Origin: JANQRX01 sp963663975
Lineage (GTDB): Bacteria > Pseudomonadota > Alphaproteobacteria > Rhizobiales > Kaistiaceae
Length of the DNA stretch: 64,000 nt
Reading direction: 5' to 3'
Assembly: GCA_963663975.2 (NCBI GenBank)
Contig: CAXXRA010000005.1
Span: 354,984 to 418,983, forward strand
The notes below the pieces were generated by a model that did no database searches, was not told where the DNA came from, and saw nothing but the letters and a program-made list of their open reading frames with translations. The position numbers were made by a program, and so were the translations under genes. Below are positions 1 to 8,121 of this stretch, one piece after another (the stretch's first letter is position 1; each line of letters starts with the position of its first letter).

Positions 1-1491
1 ATCGACCTGGGTGGTACCGCACTGCCAGTCGCGACCGATGGCGTCGCGCAGATCGTATTCGAATTTGGGGCCGTAGAATGCCCCTTCACCGGGATTGATT
101 CCGGTCTTGATGCGCCCGCCGGACTGCTGGCCGATCTGATCCAAAACCTCGGTCATGACCGCTTCGGCATGATCCCATGCGGCATCGGTTCCGACCCGCT
201 TGTCCGGCCTTGTCGCCAATTTGACCACCACCTCGTCAAACCCGAAATCGGCGTAGGTCGATAGGATCAGATCATTGATCCTGAGGCACTCGGCCGCCAG
301 CTGGTCATCGGTACAGAAAACGTGGGCATCGTCCTGGGTCATGGCCCGAACCCTCAGCAATCCATGCAGCGCGCCCGATGGTTCGTAGCGATGGACCGCA
401 CCGAATTCGGCCAGCCGCATGGGAAGATCGCGGTAGGACTTCAGGCCATGCTTGAAGATCTGGATGTGGCCCGGGCAGTTCATCGGCTTGATGACGTAGG
501 TGCGTTCGTCGTCCGTGTCCTCGCCGGCCGATGTAGCGGCAAACATGTTCTCGCGGAACCAGCGCCAGTGACCGGATGTCTCCCACATCGACTTGTCGAG
601 CAGCAGCGGGGCGTTGACCTCGTCATAGGTGCCGGCGAGCCGCCGCCGCATGTAGGCGATGAGCTCCTGGAACATCGTCCAGCCCTTGGGGTGCCAGAAG
701 ACGGTGCCCGGTCCCTCCTCCTGGAAATGGAAGAGGTCCATTTCGCGGCCGAGCCGGCGATGGTCGCGCCGCTCCGCCTCCTCCAGCATGTGCAGGTAGG
801 CCTTCAGCTCCTTGTCGTCGTGCCATGCCGTTCCGTAGATCCGGGTCAGCATCGGCTTGTCGGAATCGCCACGCCAGTACGCGCCGGCGACCTTCATCAG
901 CTTGAAGGCGCTGCCGATCCGGCCGGTCGAGGGCATATGGGGACCGCGGCAAAGATCGAACCACTCGCCCTGGTGGTAGATCCGTAGCTCCTGGTCCTGG
1001 GGGATGGCGTCGACCAGTTCGACCTTGAACGTCTCGCCCATCCCGGCGAACACCTCCCGCGCCCGCTCGCGCGTCCAGATCTGCTTGGTAAAAGGCTGGT
1101 TGCGCTGGATGATCTGGCGCATCCTGGCCTCGATCTTGGGCAGGTCGTCGGTGGTGAACGGCTCGTCGCGGCTGAAGTCGTAGTAGAAACCGTTGTCGAT
1201 GACCGGACCGATGGTGACCTGCGTTCCGGGCCACAATTCCTGCACCGCCTCGGCCATGACGTGGGCCGAATCGTGGCGGATCAGGTCCAGCGCGCGCGGG
1301 TCCTCGCGGGTGATGATCTCGACCCGCGCGTCGCCGCTGATGGGATCGGCAAGGTCGACAACCTCTCCGTCCAGCGCCATCGCCACCGCCTTCTTCGCCA
1401 GCGATTTGGAGATGCCTTCGGCAACTTCGCGACCGCTGATGCCGTCGTCGAAAGCGCGAACCGAATTGTCGGGAAACGTCAGATTGACCAT
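1..1491 (-). CDS. thrS: threonyl-tRNA synthetase, N-terminal 497 residues (runs off the window)
   Basis: Cytoplasmic class II synthetase that charges tRNA-Thr. Reading leftward from ATG at 1491 (upstream GGAAGA) the frame is open to the window edge. Residues 1-60 form a TGS domain. The editing domain follows, with the HxxxH motif (HDSAH, about residues 73-77) and its downstream Cys in CRGPHM. The catalytic core then has the Zn-binding Cys in PMNCPGH and motif 2 around the RYEPSGALHG segment. Family length is about 640, so roughly the last 145 residues (anticodon-binding domain) lie outside. It is the first gene of a neighbourhood common in Alphaproteobacteria (thrS, yidD, Fe-S scaffold, folE, hisI). 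No frameshift is seen here. Confidence 0.97.
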   Translation of the reverse strand, partial: MVNLTFPDNSVRAFDDGISGREVAEGISKSLAKKAVAMALDGEVVDLADPISGDARVEIITREDPRALDLIRHDSAHVMAEAVQELWPGTQVTIGPVIDNGFYYDFSRDEPFTTDDLPKIEARMRQIIQRNQPFTKQIWTRERAREVFAGMGETFKVELVDAIPQDQELRIYHQGEWFDLCRGPHMPSTGRIGSAFKLMKVAGAYWRGDSDKPMLTRIYGTAWHDDKELKAYLHMLEEAERRDHRRLGREMDLFHFQEEGPGTVFWHPKGWTMFQELIAYMRRRLAGTYDEVNAPLLLDKSMWETSGHWRWFRENMFAATSAGEDTDDERTYVIKPMNCPGHIQIFKHGLKSYRDLPMRLAEFGAVHRYEPSGALHGLLRVRAMTQDDAHVFCTDDQLAAECLRINDLILSTYADFGFDEVVVKLATRPDKRVGTDAAWDHAEAVMTEVLDQIGQQSGGRIKTGINPGEGAFYGPKFEYDLRDAIGRDWQCGTTQVD

Positions 1492-1681
1492 CGATCTTCC
1501 TCTTGCTCAGTCCCGCGCACGGGTGCGGGTAAGCGTTGACAGGCGGTACCGTTTGGCGACCGCCGGCGACAGGTGGACCAGGCACCACCGCTAGTCAAGT
1601 GGGACCGGCCCGCTTGCGCGTTGGGCCTCGATCCGTTTTGTTGGATGACGCCTTCCCGCCACGGTGCTACAGCGACCAACC

Positions 1682-2659
1682 ATGCCGCTCTTTCCTTTTT
1701 CGAGCCAAAAAGCCTTCGCCGAACTGAACGATCGCGAGGTCCTGGCTCTGGCGATCCAGAACGAGGAGGAAGACAGCCGCGTCTACCGCGAGTTCGCCGA
1801 GGGCCTGCGCGCCGACTATCCCGCTTCGGCCAAGGTGTTCGACGAGATGGCGGAAGAGGAGAGCGAACATCGGCGGCGCCTGCTGGAGTTGTTCAAGGAG
1901 CGCTATGGCAGCTACATTCCGCTGATCCGGCGCGAAGACGTGCGCGGCTTCATCCGTCGCAAACCGATCTGGATGAGCACAAGCTACGACATCGACACCA
2001 TGCGTGGGCGGGCCGAATCGATGGAGTCGGAGGCCGCCAATTTCTACCGTCGTGCCGCCAGGCGTTCGACCGACCCCGACGTGCGCACGCTGCTGGGCGA
2101 TCTGGCCGAGATCGAAGCCGAGCACGAAAATCTCGCCCACAAGCTCGAAGCCGGCTTGTCGGAGGAAACCCGCGACGAGGAGCGGGAAACCGCCAGGCGG
2201 CGCTTTCTGCTGCAGATTGTCCAGCCGGGCCTGGTCGGGCTGATGGATGGCTCGGTGTCGACGCTGGCGCCCCTGTTCGCGGCCGCTTTCGCCACCCAGG
2301 ACACCCGCACCACTTTCCTCGTCGGTCTGGCGGCCTCCATCGGCGCCGGCATTTCCATGGGGTTCGCCGAGGCGTTGTCCGATGACGGCACCCTGACCGG
2401 TCGAGGTCACCCATGGTTGCGCGGTCTGGTCAGCGGGATGATGACCGCCATTGGCGGCATCGGACACACGATACCCTATCTCATCCCGAACTTCCGGATC
2501 GCGACCGTGCTCGCCGTCGCGGTGGTGCTGGTGGAGCTGTGGGCGATCGCCTACATCAGGGCGCGCTACATGGATACGCCCTTCCTGCGCGCCGCCTTCC
2601 AGATCGTCGTCGGTGGTCTGCTGGTGTTCGCGGCCGGGATACTGATCGGCAACGCCTGA
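1682..2659 (+). CDS. mbfA: MbfA-type membrane protein: ferritin-like domain fused to a VIT1/CCC1 transporter domain
   Basis: Inner-membrane iron exporter or detoxifier of the erythrin-vacuolar iron transport family, known in Alphaproteobacteria to be controlled by Irr. I chose the ATG at 1682 (MPLFPFSSQ) because the preceding in-frame ATG adds only six weak residues. Residues about 15-165 are an all-helical ferritin-like region with ExxH-type iron ligands (AEEESEHRRR and IEAEHENLAH). Residues about 190-325 are the VIT domain, beginning PGLVGLMDGSVSTLAP, with several hydrophobic segments. Length of 325 residues matches the family. It is transcribed away from thrS, and a strong inverted repeat follows the stop. 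I see no clear Irr box upstream. Confidence 0.92.
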   Translation: MPLFPFSSQKAFAELNDREVLALAIQNEEEDSRVYREFAEGLRADYPASAKVFDEMAEEESEHRRRLLELFKERYGSYIPLIRREDVRGFIRRKPIWMSTSYDIDTMRGRAESMESEAANFYRRAARRSTDPDVRTLLGDLAEIEAEHENLAHKLEAGLSEETRDEERETARRRFLLQIVQPGLVGLMDGSVSTLAPLFAAAFATQDTRTTFLVGLAASIGAGISMGFAEALSDDGTLTGRGHPWLRGLVSGMMTAIGGIGHTIPYLIPNFRIATVLAVAVVLVELWAIAYIRARYMDTPFLRAAFQIVVGGLLVFAAGILIGNA

Positions 2660-2671
2660 GGCGCCCGGGCC

Positions 2672-2726
2672 AGCCCGGACTTCTCACACTGGACATGAGC
2701 TGCGCCCAGTGTGAGAAATCCGGGCT
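2672..2726. repeat. 55-bp inverted-repeat element (MITE-like), possible bidirectional terminator
   Basis: Two 21-bp arms (2672-2692 and 2706-2726) are complementary except for one base and flank a 13-bp loop. The arm core is CGGAYTTCTCACACTGG. The element sits exactly between the convergent mbfA and yidD genes, 12 bp after the mbfA stop. The yidD TAG stop overlaps its right end. The same arm sequence recurs around 16263 and 16495, so it is a mobile repeat and not a unique terminator. It would still fold as a strong hairpin in both transcripts. Transposase family unknown. Confidence 0.8.
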
Positions 2727-3063
2727 AGTCGCTGATATCGAGGCGGGTCTTGGGGTCGATGTGATCGCCGTTCCAGCGGCCGTAGCGCCACGGCAGATAC
2801 CACGCCGCATCGGGCGGCAAATGATCCGGCGTCGGGTCGAATCCGGACGCCCCGAACGGGCCGCAGCGCAGCACGCGCGACAGCCCGATCCATGTTCCGG
2901 CCCACAACCCGAACCGTGCGATTGCGTCCTCGGTATAATGCGAGCAGGTCGGCAGATATCGACACTGGCGACCGAGCAGCGGCGACAAGGTGTAGCGATA
3001 GGCCTTGACCATCGCGATACCGGCATGTCGCGGCAGGTGCCGCAGCGCCTCGACAACGGTCAC
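2725..3063 (-). CDS. yidD: membrane protein insertion efficiency factor YidD
   Basis: Small membrane-associated protein that assists YidC-dependent insertion. The family signature is clear: a YRYTLSPLLG segment, then RQCRYLPTCSHY with the conserved Cys pair, then EDAI, and a C-terminal RCGPFGASGFDPTP motif. The start is uncertain. GTG at 3063 keeps the family-typical LPR segment before the amphipathic helix. An ATG at 3012 would shorten it, and an upstream ATG at 3174 adds implausible sequence. The TAG stop (2725-2727) lies inside the right arm of the inverted-repeat element, so the C-terminus may have been reset by that insertion. Confidence 0.88.
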   Translation of the reverse strand: MTVVEALRHLPRHAGIAMVKAYRYTLSPLLGRQCRYLPTCSHYTEDAIARFGLWAGTWIGLSRVLRCGPFGASGFDPTPDHLPPDAAWYLPWRYGRWNGDHIDPKTRLDISD

Positions 3064-3185
3064 GTTGGAGCCGCCCGACACATCCCCGCCGTTAACAGAT
3101 TGTTCAGAAATTCGGCCAACCGTGGAACCTGCGCCGGGCCGACTGTCGAAGTCGCGCGCCACGCCGCAGGCCACGGAGAGATCGC

Positions 3186-3308
3186 ATGCCCGATCTGCTG
3201 AAGCGCTACCATCGATATCGCCGCGTCGGGTTTTCGGTGGCGATGGCGCTGAAATTCGCCTGGATGGTCTCGGCCGCCGGGCACTCCACCGCCCTCACCT
3301 CGCGCTAG
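3186..3308 (+). CDS. hypothetical 40-residue basic/hydrophobic peptide
   Basis: ATG at 3186 is preceded by GGAGAG at good spacing. The peptide starts MPDLLKRYHRYRRVGF, has a short hydrophobic stretch and ends in TSR before TAG. It overlaps the convergent scaffold gene by 14 bp. I do not recognise a family. The ribosome-binding site and codon use make it plausible, but a 41-codon frame can arise by chance. Confidence 0.4.
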   Translation: MPDLLKRYHRYRRVGFSVAMALKFAWMVSAAGHSTALTSR

Positions 3309-3750
3309 GTCGAGCCGCTTTCCCCCGGGCCTCGATCTGATCGAGCGCATCGACAACCGCATCGAAGGTCAGCATCGTCGAGGCGTGGCGCGAGCGATAA
3401 TCGCGCACCGGCTCGAGATATTTGAGGTCGGCGAAACGCCCATTCGGTGGCGGACCTTTTTCCTTGAGCATCGCCCGCATGGTCTGGCGCAGATCGCGCA
3501 ATTCGCCCGCCCGCGCGCCGACGATGTTGCGCGCCATCACCGATGAGGAGGCCTGCCCCAGCGCACAGGCTTTGACGTCGTGGGCAAAATCGGTGACCAA
3601 ATCGCCCTCGAGTTTGAGATCAACAGTCACGGTTGATCCGCACAGCCGCGAATGGGCCGTCGCGCTGGCATCGGGCGCATCGAGTCGGCCGATTCGCGGG
3701 ATGGACCCGGCCAACTCCAGGATACGCCGATTGTAGATATCGTCGATCAT
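3295..3750 (-). CDS. iron-sulfur cluster assembly scaffold protein (IscU/NifU-N-like)
   Basis: Scaffold-type protein of about 151 residues starting MIDDIYNRRI at 3750. Conserved features are RLCGSTVTVDL with the first Cys ligand, and a second Cys in ACALGQASSS. The region carrying the third IscU Cys is replaced by a different C-terminal tail. This is usual for the divergent alphaproteobacterial subfamily found next to folE and yidD. A longer upstream extension of the frame is antisense to folE and was rejected. It is divergent from folE, with about 137 bp between the starts that probably hold both promoters. Its exact client is unknown. Confidence 0.85.
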   Translation of the reverse strand: MIDDIYNRRILELAGSIPRIGRLDAPDASATAHSRLCGSTVTVDLKLEGDLVTDFAHDVKACALGQASSSVMARNIVGARAGELRDLRQTMRAMLKEKGPPPNGRFADLKYLEPVRDYRSRHASTMLTFDAVVDALDQIEARGKAARPSAR

Positions 3751-3887
3751 GGCTGAACATATAGGGGAACACCGGCTGTGCGGCCATGGCCCTGATGTGG
3801 TTTGAGCCATCTCTTGGGCTTCGCAAAACGGCGTCGGACAACTATATACTGGCCGCGACATCAGTACCGACGCGTCGGAGACGGAAC

Positions 3888-4518
3888 ATGGATGCCGTGA
3901 TTGGAAAACGCCGGGATACCAAGCCGAAGCCCGCGAGCCGCGCGGCGGCCGAGGACGCGGTGCGCACGCTGATCGCCTGCGCACGCCGCCTGGACCGGCG
4001 ATGATCCCGCGCGGGCCGGCCTGAGCGACACGCCCAAGCGGGTCGTGGACGCCTTCCAGGAACTCTACAGCGGTTACGGTCGCGAGCCGGAAGACCTGTT
4101 GGAGCGGACCTTCGACGACTTCGGAGCCTATGACGACCTGGTTCTGGTACGGGATATTCCGGTGCTGTCGCAATGCGAGCACCACATGATGCCGTTCACC
4201 GGGCGCGCTCACATCGCATATTATCCGATCGACCGGATCGCCGGCCTGTCGAAGCTCGCTCGCCTGACCGATCTCTATGCCAGGCGACTGCAGACGCAGG
4301 AGCGTCTGACCTCGCAGATTCTTCACGCCCTCGACGAGTCCCTGAAAACACGCGGCTCGGCCGTCATGATCGAGGCCGAGCACACCTGCATGACCCTACG
4401 CGGCATCAAGGCGCATGGCGCCAGCACGACCACGACGCTGTTTTCAGGCGCATTCCGCGACGACCCGCAGGAGCAGACCCGATTCCTCGACATGGTCGGG
4501 CCGAGCCGGAGTGGCTGA
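3888..4518 (+). pseudogene. folE: GTP cyclohydrolase I, frameshifted by a 13-bp insertion
   Basis: GTP cyclohydrolase I makes dihydroneopterin triphosphate, the first step of folate synthesis. The N-terminal part from ATG 3888 reads through AVRTLIA, then shifts frame and stops at about 4004. The remainder (from about 3991) reads WTGDDPARAGL, then the Zn and active-site motif QCEHHMMPF and the second Zn Cys in EAEHTCM. Removing 13 bases (3978-3990) restores a single canonical frame. The inserted bases repeat TGCGCACGC present nine bases upstream, so this is a partial local duplication. As written the product would be nonfunctional unless a downstream start is used. An assembly error is possible. 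Confidence 0.9.
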
Positions 4519-4966
4519 CGCCGGCGACCGGCCGCGCTTCGCCCCGCGTGGCGAACCTGAAGCAATCGAGACCGGCACCGGCTTCGCACCCAAATTCGAT
4601 GCCGACGGCCTGATTCTGGCCGTCGTTACCGACGCGGCGAGCGGCGAGGTCTTGATGGCGGCCCATATGGATGCCGAAGCGCTCGCCCGCACCATCGAGA
4701 CCGGCCAGGTGTGGTTCTGGAGCCGGTCGCGCGCCCGACTCTGGCGCAAGGGCGAAGACAGCGGCAACACGCTGTCGATGACCGAAATGCGCATCGACTG
4801 CGACCAGGACACCCTCCTGGTCAAGGCCGAGATCGCCGGCGATCGCGTGGCCTGCCACCAGGGCTACAGATCTTGCTTCTACCGCAAGGTGCCGACCGGC
4901 AGTCCTGCCGACCCCGGCCTGCAGCTCATCTTCGACGCCGACATGACGCGCAAGGGCGAGCGCTAG
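4511..4966 (+). CDS. hisI: phosphoribosyl-AMP cyclohydrolase
   Basis: Histidine biosynthesis enzyme opening the purine ring of phosphoribosyl-AMP. The GTG at 4511 overlaps the folE stop by eight bases, which suggests translational coupling. It gives 151 residues, slightly longer than the usual 130. Visible motifs are the conserved WFWSRSRARLWRKGEDSGN block, the metal-binding DCDQDTLL and the Cys in HQGYRSCFYR. The N-terminal 20 residues are poorly conserved. The family is metal dependent (Zn, Mg). The reading frame is intact. Confidence 0.93.
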   Translation: MADAGDRPRFAPRGEPEAIETGTGFAPKFDADGLILAVVTDAASGEVLMAAHMDAEALARTIETGQVWFWSRSRARLWRKGEDSGNTLSMTEMRIDCDQDTLLVKAEIAGDRVACHQGYRSCFYRKVPTGSPADPGLQLIFDADMTRKGER

Positions 4967-5006
4967 TGGACCACTCGAGGCATTTCAGTCCCGACAAGCT
5001 TGCCGC

Positions 5007-5441
5007 TCAAGCGGTGTGAATGTAGGAGCGCAACTCCTCTGCTTCCCGCTCGACCTGTTCGATGCGCGCCTTGACCACGTCGCCGATCGAGATGATGCCG
5101 GCCAACCGCCCGTCATCATCGGCTACCGGCAAGTGACGAAATTTTCCCTTCGTCATTCGGGTCATCACCTCATTGATGGTCTCGGCGTCCGAACAGGTCA
5201 CGACTTTGCGGGTCATGACGGTATCAACCGTCTGACCGAGGGCGCCGGCGCCGGATGCGGCGATGGCACGGACGATATCCCGTTCCGAAAGGATGCCGGC
5301 AATGCCATCGGTTTCTTCCACGACCACCAGCGCGCCGATCTTACGCTTCGCCAGCTTCGTTGCCGCCTCGCCGAGGGTGACCCCCGGCGCGGTGGTTTCA
5401 ACGTCGCGGCCTTTGTGCCCCAATATTGCTGCAACGGTCAT
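5007..5441 (-). CDS. CBS-domain pair protein
   Basis: A 144-residue soluble protein consisting almost entirely of two CBS motifs (Bateman module), expected to bind adenosyl ligands. Repeat 1 spans about residues 5-65 and ends in GILSERDIVRAI. Repeat 2 spans about residues 70-130 and ends in GIISIGDVVKARI. A short helical acidic tail follows. Stand-alone CBS pairs of this type are common in Alphaproteobacteria and lack a proven function. It converges with hisI across a 40-bp gap. Confidence 0.9.
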   Translation of the reverse strand: MTVAAILGHKGRDVETTAPGVTLGEAATKLAKRKIGALVVVEETDGIAGILSERDIVRAIAASGAGALGQTVDTVMTRKVVTCSDAETINEVMTRMTKGKFRHLPVADDDGRLAGIISIGDVVKARIEQVEREAEELRSYIHTA

Positions 5442-5526
5442 ATCAGCCTCCTGTTTTCCAGGATCAGTTCAAAAACGATGGGGTTTGGCTCGCCGCTTGA
5501 CAATATGCGCCGCAACAAATCTCAGC

Positions 5527-6273
5527 CTAGCTACCGGCTTTGCCGACCGGGTCGAACGCCGGAAACAGCAGCAGCCCGGCCAGAAAACCGCCGATATGGG
5601 CCTCCCAGGCGATCGCACCGGAGGCGATCGCACCACCGGCGGATGTCAACCCGAAGATGAGGTTGAGCCCGAACCACACGCCGAGGAATGCCAAGACGCG
5701 GCGATTGCCGAGCGCCGCGCCGAGGGAGACTGCCGGCTGCCGGTAGACGGGAGCTCCGCCTGGCCGCCACATCGGCCCGCCGCGGGCGAAAACGAACCGC
5801 GCGGCACCGGCCATATGTGCCGAAATCGCCGCCGATGCGCCGACCAGCGGCGCGGCGCTGTCGGGGTAGAGCGCCAGGTGCAAGGCCGCCCCGGCAATGG
5901 CGCCGGCGGCCGAGAACAGGAGAAACCGGCTGGTACCGAGCCGCCACGCCAGGGGCGAGCCAAACGCGGCTATCCATAGACAGTTGAACAGCACATGGGG
6001 CCAGTCGGCGTGCAGAAACGCGTAGGTCACGAAGGTCCACAGCCGCTCGCCGCCGGTCGGCAGGAGACCTTCAACCAGCTCGGGTGACAGTTCCCGGATC
6101 GGGATGAACGCAAAACGCAACAGGAGTTGGACAACGCCGGTCTGGCCGAGAACGAAATCGGACAGCGCGTGAACCGCGATGATCGCGGCGATGATCGCGC
6201 TCACCACGGCCGGCAGGTTGAAGACCGGCTGCCTGGCCGGCGGCGGGCCGGAACCGGGTGACATATCAGACAT
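5527..6273 (-). CDS. rhomboid family intramembrane serine protease
   Basis: Polytopic membrane protease. Start chosen at ATG 6273 (MSDMSPGSG); the longer upstream frame lacks family resemblance. The conserved WTFVTYAFLHADWPH segment in loop 1/TM2 is followed by the nucleophile motif GASAAIS (GxSx) and a C-terminal helix with AHIGGFLAG carrying the catalytic His. The middle cytosolic insert (about residues 165-190) is as in the bacterial soluble-linker subfamily. Substrate unknown. It is divergent from the PAS-domain gene. Confidence 0.9.
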   Translation of the reverse strand: MSDMSPGSGPPPARQPVFNLPAVVSAIIAAIIAVHALSDFVLGQTGVVQLLLRFAFIPIRELSPELVEGLLPTGGERLWTFVTYAFLHADWPHVLFNCLWIAAFGSPLAWRLGTSRFLLFSAAGAIAGAALHLALYPDSAAPLVGASAAISAHMAGAARFVFARGGPMWRPGGAPVYRQPAVSLGAALGNRRVLAFLGVWFGLNLIFGLTSAGGAIASGAIAWEAHIGGFLAGLLLFPAFDPVGKAGS

Positions 6274-6377
6274 GAGATGACCGCACCTGCGCAACCGCGA
6301 ACGCACCTCGCACACGCTGGTGGAACGTGCCACGCCCGGGCCCGACCGGCAAGCCGACGCCGGGCCCCCGCGATACC

Positions 6378-6461
6378 GGCACGTGTCGTACAGGATTGGG
6401 GACCTCTCCTGTCGCGCTTGGCGCCCATTTATCGTGCTGAAATTGGCACGTGTCGTGCAGG
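6378..6461. promoter_or_regulatory. two 17-bp near-identical sites upstream of the PAS gene (candidate operators)
   Basis: GGCACGTGTCGTRCAGG occurs at 6378-6394 and 6445-6461, with starts 67 bp apart. The second copy contains the perfect dyad GCACG-TGT-CGTGC. They lie in the 280-bp divergent gap between the rhomboid and PAS genes. The dyad and duplication suggest a dimeric regulator. No regulator can be named. Confidence 0.45.
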
Positions 6462-6553
6462 GATCACGTTAAGCACGTGTGCGACCGTCCCGTCGCGGCA
6501 CGCCGATTGTGGTAGGTTGGATTTGGGGCCGGCGAAAGTCGGATTTGCGGGAG

Positions 6554-7180
6554 ATGAAACACCCGACATCACGGGAACTGTACCAGTATTGGAGCCTGAT
6601 GCGCGGTGACGAAGCGGCCCCGCTGCGCAGCGCCATCGAGCCCAGCGATATACGCGGGATTCTCGCCGATACGTTCATCGCCGAAGTTGCCGAAGGCGAC
6701 GTCTATCGCGTTCGCCTGGCCGGAACTCGCGTCTGCGCGCTCTACGGCAGAGAGATCAAGGGCACCAATCTGCTCGATTTCTGGACGGCCGAAGACCGTT
6801 CGGCGCTGTCGACGCTGGCCGCAGCGGTTTCCGAAGACGGCGCGGCTGCATTGGTCTCGGCCGCGGTTCGTACCGCCGGGGGCGAGGAAGCGACTTGCGA
6901 ACTGTTGCTGCTGCCCTTGCGTCACGGTCCTGGGAAATTCGACCGCATGCTCGGCAGCATGGCGCCGATCGAACGACCGTTCTGGCTCGGCAGCGACCCC
7001 GTCGTCACCCAGCGGATCAATAGTCTGCGACTGATCTGGCCCGACGAGAATCCCGGGTTCATGCGCCGCAAGACCGATCGATCCAGCGAAATCCGCGCAG
7101 CGGCGGCAGCCGCCGCCATGCCCGCCCGCTCCGGCCGCCGGCGCGGGCACCTTTACATCGTCGATGGCGGCAAGGACTAA
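6554..7180 (+). CDS. PAS domain protein (PAS_5 type)
   Basis: A soluble protein of about 208 residues of a type common in multiple copies in Alphaproteobacteria. The conserved opening is HPTSRELYQYW, then IEPSDIRGILADTFI and the ligand-pocket region YRVRLAGTRVCALYGREI followed by FW. The C-terminal 40 residues are low complexity and basic. ATG 6554 has GGGAG directly abutting it, which is poor spacing, so a slightly upstream GTG start (about 6509) is possible. Members are thought to be sensory, with ligand unknown. Two candidate operator sites lie upstream. Confidence 0.82.
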   Translation: MKHPTSRELYQYWSLMRGDEAAPLRSAIEPSDIRGILADTFIAEVAEGDVYRVRLAGTRVCALYGREIKGTNLLDFWTAEDRSALSTLAAAVSEDGAAALVSAAVRTAGGEEATCELLLLPLRHGPGKFDRMLGSMAPIERPFWLGSDPVVTQRINSLRLIWPDENPGFMRRKTDRSSEIRAAAAAAAMPARSGRRRGHLYIVDGGKD

Positions 7181-7280
7181 GAGCACGAGTGCGGCTCACC
7201 CCGCCGGCTTCTCTCACGACTTGTTAACCGTAGTCGCAGAAACTCCGCACGCTCCCGATGAGGCGGCCGAGCGACGGTAG

Positions 7281-7895
7281 ATGCCAGTAGCACAACAACT
7301 CAAGCAACGTCCGGCCTTCCAGCTGCACGACAACCGCCGATTTCAGCGGGTTGACCTCAATCTGCTCGGCCGTTTTATGCTCGAGGACCGGCGCGAGTAT
7401 CCCTGTCAGACAAAGAACATCTCTCCCGGCAGCGCGGCCCTGATGACGCCCATTACCGGGCGTGTGCGCGAACGTACGGTCGCCTATGTCGACCACATCG
7501 GACGCATCGAGGGGCGGATCGTCAGGATTTTCGACGACGGATTTGCGATGAGCATCGACGCAACCGCGCGCAAACGGGACAAGCTGGCCGCAAAGCTCAC
7601 ATGGCTGGTGAACCGCCACGAGCTGAACCTGCCGGAAGATCGCCGGCACGACCGGGTGTCGCCGATCGTCGAGGCGGTTGCCCTCACTCTGCCGGACGGG
7701 CGCCAGCACCGGGCCGGGCTGGTCGATGCATCATTGTCCGGTGCCGCGCTCTCGCTTGAGCTGCAGCCTCCCCTCGGCTCGCCATTGATGGTCGGCAAGC
7801 TGCGGTCTCACGTCGTTCGGCACATCGAAGGCGGTATCGCGGTGGAATTCGTGAACCTTCAGACCCCAGAGTCGCTCAAGGACGGCCTCGACTGA
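7281..7895 (+). CDS. protein with two PilZ domains
   Basis: A 204-residue cytosolic protein with two PilZ-like halves. Half 1 begins RRFQRVDLNLLGRFML with the c-di-GMP-binding RxxxR type motif and continues through TKNISPGSAAL (N/DxSxxG type). Half 2 begins RRHDRVSPIVEAVALT and has VDASLSGAAL. This double arrangement is typical of alphaproteobacterial motility and polysaccharide effectors. It suggests c-di-GMP binding, but the output partner cannot be told from context. The frame is intact. Confidence 0.88.
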   Translation: MPVAQQLKQRPAFQLHDNRRFQRVDLNLLGRFMLEDRREYPCQTKNISPGSAALMTPITGRVRERTVAYVDHIGRIEGRIVRIFDDGFAMSIDATARKRDKLAAKLTWLVNRHELNLPEDRRHDRVSPIVEAVALTLPDGRQHRAGLVDASLSGAALSLELQPPLGSPLMVGKLRSHVVRHIEGGIAVEFVNLQTPESLKDGLD

Positions 7896-7952
7896 GACCG
7901 CCGGACTTCTTCCCGCCGAGTGGTTCAGTACCAATCGGACAAGCCCACACCG

Positions 7953-8093
7953 TCATTGGGAAAATTGCTCACACATGACAATCATATCCGTCCGCATCAG
8001 CCGCCATAGACGGTCAAGGTCGGCAGGACCTACAGTCGGGCGGCCCTTCGGGCGGCGCTTCAACTCGCCTGTCACTATGAAACTCACTGGCAC
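7953..8093 (-). CDS. hypothetical 46-residue peptide with a perfect ribosome-binding site
   Basis: GTG at 8093 is preceded by AGGAGG at five-base spacing, just downstream of the oxidoreductase stop and on the same strand. The peptide is basic in the middle (LKRRPKGRPTVG) and ends CEQFSQ before TGA. No family is recognised. It may be the 5' remnant of a larger gene or a short co-transcribed frame. Confidence 0.35.
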   Translation of the reverse strand: MPVSFIVTGELKRRPKGRPTVGPADLDRLWRLMRTDMIVMCEQFSQ

Positions 8094-8121
8094 AGCGACC
8101 TCCTGCAGCGAGTTGCCAGGT

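Noticed and set aside
623..1588. 321-residue minus-strand frame over thrS
   Set aside because: Out of frame with threonyl-tRNA synthetase, which is open from 1491 to the window edge with correct motifs.
1492..1681. T-box-like leader upstream of thrS
   Set aside because: GGTGGACC-like bases occur, but no specifier loop or antiterminator fold can be drawn, and T-boxes are not expected in Alphaproteobacteria.
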